DNA of 10,937 nucleotides, taken from positions 1 to 10,937 of the forward strand of contig JANREF010000027.1 of the NCBI GenBank assembly GCA_030726195.1, given 5' to 3'. Under the pieces are notes generated by a model. The model did no database searches and had not been told where the DNA came from. It worked only from the letters and a program-made list of their open reading frames with translations. The stretch is from Burkholderiaceae bacterium (GTDB taxonomy: Bacteria > Pseudomonadota > Gammaproteobacteria > Burkholderiales > Burkholderiaceae_C). The first letter of the stretch is position 1. Each line of letters opens with the position of its first letter. The translations under genes and the position numbers were made by a program. Below, in pieces: positions 6,794-10,937 of this stretch.

Positions 6794-6810
6794 CAGACCT
6801 TAGGGGTCTG
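6794..6810 (-). other. Small hairpin spanning the symporter stop codon
   Basis: CAGACC (6794-6799) and GGTCTG (6805-6810) form a perfect 6-bp stem with a 5-nt loop. The structure includes the TAA stop codon of the symporter gene (6802-6800). On the minus strand a GTTTTG stretch follows about 5 nt after the stem. It may assist termination or protect the 3' end together with the stronger hairpin downstream. Confidence 0.35.
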
Positions 6811-8854
6811 ATTTGGCATAGCGCAGCCGCTGCACCATGCGCTGCACAGCCAGCGGCGGCGCAGGCGTGAGCAAGCTGGCCACCACCATCACCGCAAACC
6901 CCACTGGTACGCCAAACACGCCCGCCGAAATAGGCTGTATGCCCCACCACAGCTCTGGCGTGCCTTGCAAGCCAAAGGCGCTGCGCAACCACGGCTGTGT
7001 GCCCACCATGTAGAAAATGGTCACGCCCAAGCCACTGAGCATGCCGAGCACAGCACCAAAGCGGTTGGCCCGCTTCCAAAAAATGCCCAGCGTTAACGCC
7101 GGAAAAAACGCCGACGCCGCCAGCGAAAACGCAGCCGATACCAGAAACAAAATATCCGCAGGTTTTTGCGCTGCCACATACGCCGCCGCCAATGCCACAA
7201 CCAACAACAACATCTTTGAAATCGTCACCCGGCGCGCCGTAGAGGCCTTGGGATCGATGAGCTTGTAATACAAATCATGGCTGAGTGCATTGGCCACCGT
7301 GAGCAACAAACCATCCGCCGTTGACAGCGCCGCAGCCAAGCCACCCGCTGCAATCAAGCCCGACACCACATAGGGCAGGCCTGCAATTTCCGGGGTTGCC
7401 AGCACAATGATGTCGCCACCAATGCTCAGCTCGTTGAGCTGCACCACGCCGTCCTTGTTCACATCGGTCAACGACAGCAGCGATGGATCAACCTTGCTCC
7501 AAGCCGACACCCAGCCCGGCAGGTTGTCAAAGGACGAGCCCACCAAGCCATTGAAAATTTCAAACTTCACCATCACCGCCAATGCGGGCGCAGCCAAATA
7601 CAGCAACAAGATAAAGAACAGCGACCACGTCACCGACTGGCGGGCCGAGCGCACGCCCGGTGTGGTGTAGTAGCGCACCAGCACGTGCGGCAGCGCCGCC
7701 GTACCAAACACCAAACAAAACACCAAGGCTATGAAGTTGCGCCTAGAGGTGTCAAAGGTTTCTCGCTCTTGAGCCGTGCCATTGGGGTCACCCGCAAAGG
7801 GTTGTGCATGTGGCAGCATGCCGTTGAGCGGCTGGGACTTGGTGTTGGCCACTTCCAGCTGCTTGCGCCACAGCTGCACCGCGCCATCCACCGTGCGCGG
7901 CATGGTCGCCAAATACCGCTCGGCCGCAGCGCGCTCGCTCAGTGGCGCTTGCGCTGCTTTGAGGCGCGCCACCTCGGCCTCTGCGGCCTTGCGCTGCGCC
8001 CTCAAGGCCGCACTTGGCGACTCGAGCTTGGCTGCTAAATCCTTGGCCTGTTGCGCAAAAATGGCCTGCACCTCCATCTCACCGGCATCCACCATCAAGG
8101 CTTGTTCACGCTCGCCCACTTGCGCGAGTTGGTAGCCATAGGAGACTTGCGGTATGGGGTTGCTGGTTTGCTTGACCGACAGCCACATCACGGGCACCAA
8201 AAAGGCAATGATGAGCACGATGTACTGGGCCACTTGCGTCCATGTCACAGCACGCATGCCGCCTAAGAACGAGCACACCAAGATACCGCCCAAGCCCAGA
8301 AACACACCCAGCTCAAACGCCACGCCCGTGAGCCTAGACGTGATGAGCCCAACACCATAGATTTGGGCCACCACGTAGGTGAAAGACACCAAAATAACCG
8401 CAAACACGCCTAGAAGCCGAGGCGCATGCCCGCCATAGCGCTCGCCCAAAAAGTCTGGAATGGTGAACTGCGCAAATTTGCGCAAATACGGCGCGAGCAA
8501 CAAAGCCACCAAACAATAACCACCCGTCCAGCCCAGCACAAACGCCAAACCGGTGTAACCACTGATGTATAAGGTGCCTGCCATGCCAATAAAGCTGGCC
8601 GCCGACATCCAATCCGCACCAGTGGCCATCCCGTTGTAGACCGCCGGCACGCTGCGACCGGCGACGTAATACTCGGTCGCGTCGGTGGTGCGGCACACCA
8701 AGCCAATGCCGGCGTACACGCCAATGGTGGCGAACAAAAACACAAACCCAATCCAACTGCGCGGCATGCCCAGCTGCTCCAGCACCCCCAACAAAACCAC
8801 CAAGGCCACAAAGGCCAAGGTGTACAGCGCGTAGAGCTTGTTCATGCGCGCCAT
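6800..8854 (-). CDS. Sodium:solute symporter, VC_2705/ActP-like large subunit (probable organic acid uptake)
   Basis: This inner-membrane protein of about 684 residues belongs to the sodium:solute symporter family, in the branch that pairs with a DUF4212 small subunit. Signatures include EYYVAGRSVPAVYNGMATGADWMSAASFIG near the N-terminus, IPDFLGERYGG, and the helix GLAAALSTADGLLLTVANALSHD, with about 13 hydrophobic helices overall. A long Ala/Glu/Lys-rich soluble insertion of about 145 residues (roughly 228-372), part of it coiled-coil-like, separates two membrane segments. A second extramembrane loop holds an EF-hand-like sequence DVNKDGVVQLNE (464-475). The start is uncertain: I chose the ATG at 8854 (MARMNKLYALYTLAF) because family N-termini begin just before the first helix. 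ATG 8845 is equally likely. ATG 8923 would overlap the small subunit by 35 nt, and none has a clear ribosome binding site. Acetate is a plausible substrate by family resemblance, but not shown. Confidence 0.9.
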   Translation of the reverse strand: MARMNKLYALYTLAFVALVVLLGVLEQLGMPRSWIGFVFLFATIGVYAGIGLVCRTTDATEYYVAGRSVPAVYNGMATGADWMSAASFIGMAGTLYISGYTGLAFVLGWTGGYCLVALLLAPYLRKFAQFTIPDFLGERYGGHAPRLLGVFAVILVSFTYVVAQIYGVGLITSRLTGVAFELGVFLGLGGILVCSFLGGMRAVTWTQVAQYIVLIIAFLVPVMWLSVKQTSNPIPQVSYGYQLAQVGEREQALMVDAGEMEVQAIFAQQAKDLAAKLESPSAALRAQRKAAEAEVARLKAAQAPLSERAAAERYLATMPRTVDGAVQLWRKQLEVANTKSQPLNGMLPHAQPFAGDPNGTAQERETFDTSRRNFIALVFCLVFGTAALPHVLVRYYTTPGVRSARQSVTWSLFFILLLYLAAPALAVMVKFEIFNGLVGSSFDNLPGWVSAWSKVDPSLLSLTDVNKDGVVQLNELSIGGDIIVLATPEIAGLPYVVSGLIAAGGLAAALSTADGLLLTVANALSHDLYYKLIDPKASTARRVTISKMLLLVVALAAAYVAAQKPADILFLVSAAFSLAASAFFPALTLGIFWKRANRFGAVLGMLSGLGVTIFYMVGTQPWLRSAFGLQGTPELWWGIQPISAGVFGVPVGFAVMVVASLLTPAPPLAVQRMVQRLRYAKSDP

Positions 8855-8888
8855 CAGCGCGCGGCTGACCGAGGTGGTGAGCGCGGGC

Positions 8889-9236
8889 TTACTCAAGGCC
8901 GTCCTCTCGCACCAGCGGCTCATCTAGGCCGTACAGCACATCCAACTGGTGAACCGCCCACGCGTACACAGCAATGATGAACAAGTACACCAGCAAAACA
9001 CCTTGTGCAGCCATCCAGTAGCTGAAGGGCCAGCCCAGCACCACCACATTGAGCTCGCGCGCAAAGTAGGTGCAGCCAAACGTCACCAACAACCACAGCA
9101 ACAACAAGCGGCCCGTGATGCGCTTGACACGCTTCCAGTGCTGGCTACGCTTGGCCGCTTCTTGGGCTGCGGCCTCCTCGCTCAGTGCGGGCTTGTGCGA
9201 GGCAAACGGCAGTGTGTTGGGGTTGAACGGGGCCAT
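8889..9236 (-). CDS. DUF4212 protein, small subunit of the sodium/solute symporter
   Basis: This 115-residue protein has a hydrophilic N-terminus rich in Ala and Glu, a basic stretch (HWKRVKRITGR, about 33-43), and two membrane helices (about 43-60 and 74-97). Conserved DUF4212 features are TFGCTYFARELN (52-63) and the aromatic WPFSYWMAAQG (69-79), with a C-terminus DVLYGLDEPLVREDG. In this family the gene directly precedes a VC_2705-type symporter and its product is taken to be a transporter subunit, as the arrangement here also indicates. The start at 9236 is chosen by family length; the frame continues upstream across the divergent intergenic region to 9503, into the opposite gene, which is not credible coding. 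No strong ribosome binding site precedes the ATG. TTG codons just upstream are alternatives. Confidence 0.88.
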   Translation of the reverse strand: MAPFNPNTLPFASHKPALSEEAAAQEAAKRSQHWKRVKRITGRLLLLWLLVTFGCTYFARELNVVVLGWPFSYWMAAQGVLLVYLFIIAVYAWAVHQLDVLYGLDEPLVREDGLE

Positions 9237-9359
9237 GGGCGGCAACAAGGGCAAAAAGGTGTGTAAAGTCGAGCGCAGACGCCAGTTTAGCGACCATTGA
9301 GCGGACTTGGCATAAAAACAAACAGCTACCGCCACAGGTTTTCCCCAAGGACCCACCGC
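9237..9359. promoter_or_regulatory. Divergent intergenic region between the transporter unit and the CBS-DUF294 gene
   Basis: These 123 bp must carry promoters for both directions unless transcripts come from farther away. On the plus strand CATAAA (9311-9316) is a fair -10-like element with only a poor -35 match upstream. On the minus strand TACACA (9265-9260) is a weak -10 candidate 23 nt before the small-subunit start. AAGGA at 9347-9351 is the ribosome binding site for the plus-strand gene. No clear palindromic operator was seen. Confidence 0.3.
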
Positions 9360-10799
9360 ATGGACTCCAACGAATTCAACAATCAAGCCCAGCCACTGTC
9401 TAGCCTCATCAAGCGTGAGCCTGTCGTCATTTCGCCCAACGCCAGCGTGCGCGAGGCCGCAGCGCTCATGCGTGAACAAGGTGTTTCGTGCTTGTTGCTG
9501 CAAACGGGTGACAGCTTGGTGGGCATTGTGACCGACCGCGACATACGCAACAAAGCCGTAGCGGCTGGTTTGGACTACAACGACAGCGTTTTACACATTG
9601 CGTCCAAGCAGCCCATCACCATTGATGCGCAAGCCACCGTGTTCGAAGGCTTGCTCATGCTCACCCAGCACAACATTCACCACTTGCCTGTCATGCAAGG
9701 CGCGCGAGTACTCGGCGTCATCACCGCCACGTCACTGATGCAAACCCACAACGCGTCGCCCGTGGCGGTGGCCAATGACATCCGCAGCCAGCACAACGTG
9801 GATGGCTTGGTCAAGGCCACGGCCAACACCAGCGAGCTGCAACACAGCTTGGCCAGGGCCGACGCATCGGCCTACAGCATCGGCCACATCATGACGGCGA
9901 TCACCGACGGTGTGACCATACGCTTGTTGGAGTTGGCCCATCAACAATTGGGACCTGCGCCCGTGCCCTACGCGTGGGTGGCTGCAGGCTCCCAAGGGCG
10001 CGGTGAGCAAACCGCCAAAACCGATCAAGACAACTGCCTGATTTTGGATAACGCCTATGAGCCTGCGCTGCACGGCGAGTATTTCAATGCCTTGGCAACC
10101 TTTGTCTGCGACGGCTTGAATGCCTGCGGCTACGTGTACTGCCCCGGCGACATGATGGCCACCAACCCGCGCTGGCGCGTCACGCTGGCGCAGTGGCAGG
10201 CGTATTTCGCGCGCTGGATTGACCAACCAGACCCCAAAGCACTGATGCTGACCTGTGTGTTTTTTGATTTGCGCTGCGTCGCGGGCACACACGACTTGCT
10301 GGACAACCTACGCCAGAACTTTGCAGCGAAGGCACAAGCCAACGGTATCTTCCAGTCCTTCATGGTGGGCAATGCACTGGGCCACAAACCCGCGCTGAAT
10401 TGGTTGGGCAACCTCGATTGGAATGCCGCCAAAAAGCACCCCAAATCCATCAACCTGAAGCACAACGCCATTGTGCCCATCGTAGACTTGGGCCGTGTGT
10501 ATGCGCTGGCCGAGGGCGGCAGCGCCGTGAACACCCTAGACCGTTTGAGCCAAGCCTCACAGCACATTGCCATCAGCCACGCAGGTGCGCACGACTTGCG
10601 CGACACCTTGGCCTATCTGTCTAAGCTGCGCATACAACATCAAGCCCAGCAAACCGCCGCGGGACAAGCGCCCGACAACTATTTGCGCGCGCACGAGCTG
10701 TCCAACTTTGAGAAAAGCCGTTTGAAACACGCCTTCAAAACCATTGTCGGCTTACAAGAGGCGGTGGGCACACGCTTTGGCGCACAGCGCTTGGCTTGA
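9360..10799 (+). CDS. CBS-CBS-DUF294 putative nucleotidyltransferase (GlnD-like NT fold), without a cyclic-nucleotide domain
   Basis: This 479-residue soluble protein starts with two CBS domains (about 13-70 and 78-135; for example ISPNASVREAAALMREQGVSCLLL and GIVTDRDIRNKAV), which usually bind adenosine nucleotides. A DUF294 nucleotidyltransferase-like domain follows, with the motif GSQGRGEQTAKTDQDN (210-225) whose GS and paired Asp residues match the GlnD/GlnE-type active site, and FFDLRC (301-306) that may supply a third Asp. The C-terminal DUF294_C region runs from about 330 to the end. Many relatives carry an N-terminal cNMP-binding domain; this one does not. The start at 9360 is supported by AAGGA at 9347-9351 with an 8-nt spacer; an in-frame ATG at 9297 adds 21 residues that look unrelated to the family. 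It is divergent from the DUF4212/symporter pair, a known type of neighbourhood, suggesting it regulates that transporter. Its substrate is unknown. Confidence 0.9.
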   Translation: MDSNEFNNQAQPLSSLIKREPVVISPNASVREAAALMREQGVSCLLLQTGDSLVGIVTDRDIRNKAVAAGLDYNDSVLHIASKQPITIDAQATVFEGLLMLTQHNIHHLPVMQGARVLGVITATSLMQTHNASPVAVANDIRSQHNVDGLVKATANTSELQHSLARADASAYSIGHIMTAITDGVTIRLLELAHQQLGPAPVPYAWVAAGSQGRGEQTAKTDQDNCLILDNAYEPALHGEYFNALATFVCDGLNACGYVYCPGDMMATNPRWRVTLAQWQAYFARWIDQPDPKALMLTCVFFDLRCVAGTHDLLDNLRQNFAAKAQANGIFQSFMVGNALGHKPALNWLGNLDWNAAKKHPKSINLKHNAIVPIVDLGRVYALAEGGSAVNTLDRLSQASQHIAISHAGAHDLRDTLAYLSKLRIQHQAQQTAAGQAPDNYLRAHELSNFEKSRLKHAFKTIVGLQEAVGTRFGAQRLA

Positions 10800-10815
10800 T
10801 AGGCATTCCCAAACA

Positions 10816-10872
10816 CCAAATCAAACCAAACCAAACCAAATCAAACCAAACCCAACCAAACCCAACCCAACC
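10816..10872. repeat. Pentanucleotide tandem repeat, CCAAA-type
   Basis: Eleven consecutive 5-bp units (10816-10870) follow the register CCAAA, with TCAAA and CCCAA variants, ending in CC at 10872. The array begins 16 bp after the stop codon of the CBS-DUF294 gene and is not in any coding sequence I can support. Such arrays can vary in copy number by slippage. One strand is purely C/A apart from two T residues, so it would be unstructured as RNA. Confidence 0.85.
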
Positions 10873-10907
10873 TCCACTTTGGCTTCAACCTCAGTTTGCG
10901 CTGTCGG

Positions 10908-10928
10908 TTAAGTTGTGGCTTAAGTTGT
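10908..10928. repeat. Short direct repeat TTAAGTTGT
   Basis: TTAAGTTGT occurs at 10908-10916 and 10920-10928, 12 bp apart from start to start, near the right edge. It may be part of a promoter or operator for a gene beyond the window, or simple sequence drift after the pentamer array. Nothing else recognisable lies between 10873 and 10937. Confidence 0.4.
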
Positions 10929-10937
10929 CGCCTAATT

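Noticed and set aside
6681..7079. N-terminal extension of the greA reading frame by about 133 residues
   Set aside because: It overlaps the symporter gene in another frame and crosses two hairpins. GreA has its full normal length and a good ribosome binding site from 6680.
9297..9359. Upstream start of the CBS-DUF294 protein adding 21 residues
   Set aside because: The added residues are not CBS-like and the ATG at 9360 has a properly spaced AAGGA.
9237..9503. Upstream extension of the DUF4212 frame
   Set aside because: It runs across the divergent promoter region and into the opposing gene; the family length fits the start at 9236.
10816..10872. CRISPR array or telomere-like repeat
   Set aside because: The unit is 5 bp with no spacers, so it is a simple tandem repeat and not a CRISPR array.

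Overview
This window reads as a chromosomal segment of a betaproteobacterium, most likely Burkholderiales and probably Comamonadaceae (a Limnohabitans/Rhodoferax/Curvibacter-like organism). That placement is inferred from gene content and order (an aceE gene divergent from a PAS histidine kinase/FixJ-type regulator pair, then folD; greA followed by a DUF4149 gene) and from moderately GC-rich coding sequence. No search was run. I see no mobile elements, CRISPR arrays, tRNA or rRNA genes.

Layout. (1) 1-1037, minus strand: the 5' part of aceE, the pyruvate dehydrogenase E1 component; it runs off the left edge. (2) 1038-1252: an AT-rich divergent control region with a terminator-like hairpin plus U-run in the aceE leader, an A-tract hairpin and an imperfect palindrome. 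(3) 1253-4573, plus strand: a membrane-bound two-PAS sensor histidine kinase, and 9 nt later a FixJ/NarL-type response regulator. (4) 4574-4697: a leader with two mutually exclusive hairpins, then folD (4698-5573). (5) 5574-5759: a convergent intergenic stretch with a hairpin and an imperfect direct repeat. (6) 5760-6680, minus strand: greA followed 3 nt later by a small DUF4149 membrane protein. A strong hairpin with a U-rich tail lies just upstream of the greA ribosome binding site. (7) 6800-9236, minus strand: a two-gene transporter unit, a DUF4212 small subunit followed by a large sodium:solute symporter of the VC_2705/ActP-like type. (8) 9360-10799, plus strand and divergent from the transporter: a CBS-CBS-DUF294 putative nucleotidyltransferase. 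(9) 10800-10937: a pentanucleotide tandem repeat and a short direct repeat.

How the parts may work together. The kinase/regulator pair shares its promoter region with aceE, so it is a natural candidate for controlling entry of pyruvate into acetyl-CoA or for sensing a related metabolite; this is inference from position. The DUF4212/symporter pair is a recognised two-component transporter for acetate-like or other small organic substrates, and the divergent CBS-DUF294 protein is a plausible regulator of it. The window thus pairs acetyl-CoA supply at one end with probable organic acid uptake at the other, around folD and greA housekeeping functions. The most interesting unexplained signals are the possible attenuators ahead of aceE and greA, a complete EF-hand-like calcium loop inside the symporter, and the DUF294 protein that lacks the usual cyclic-nucleotide domain.
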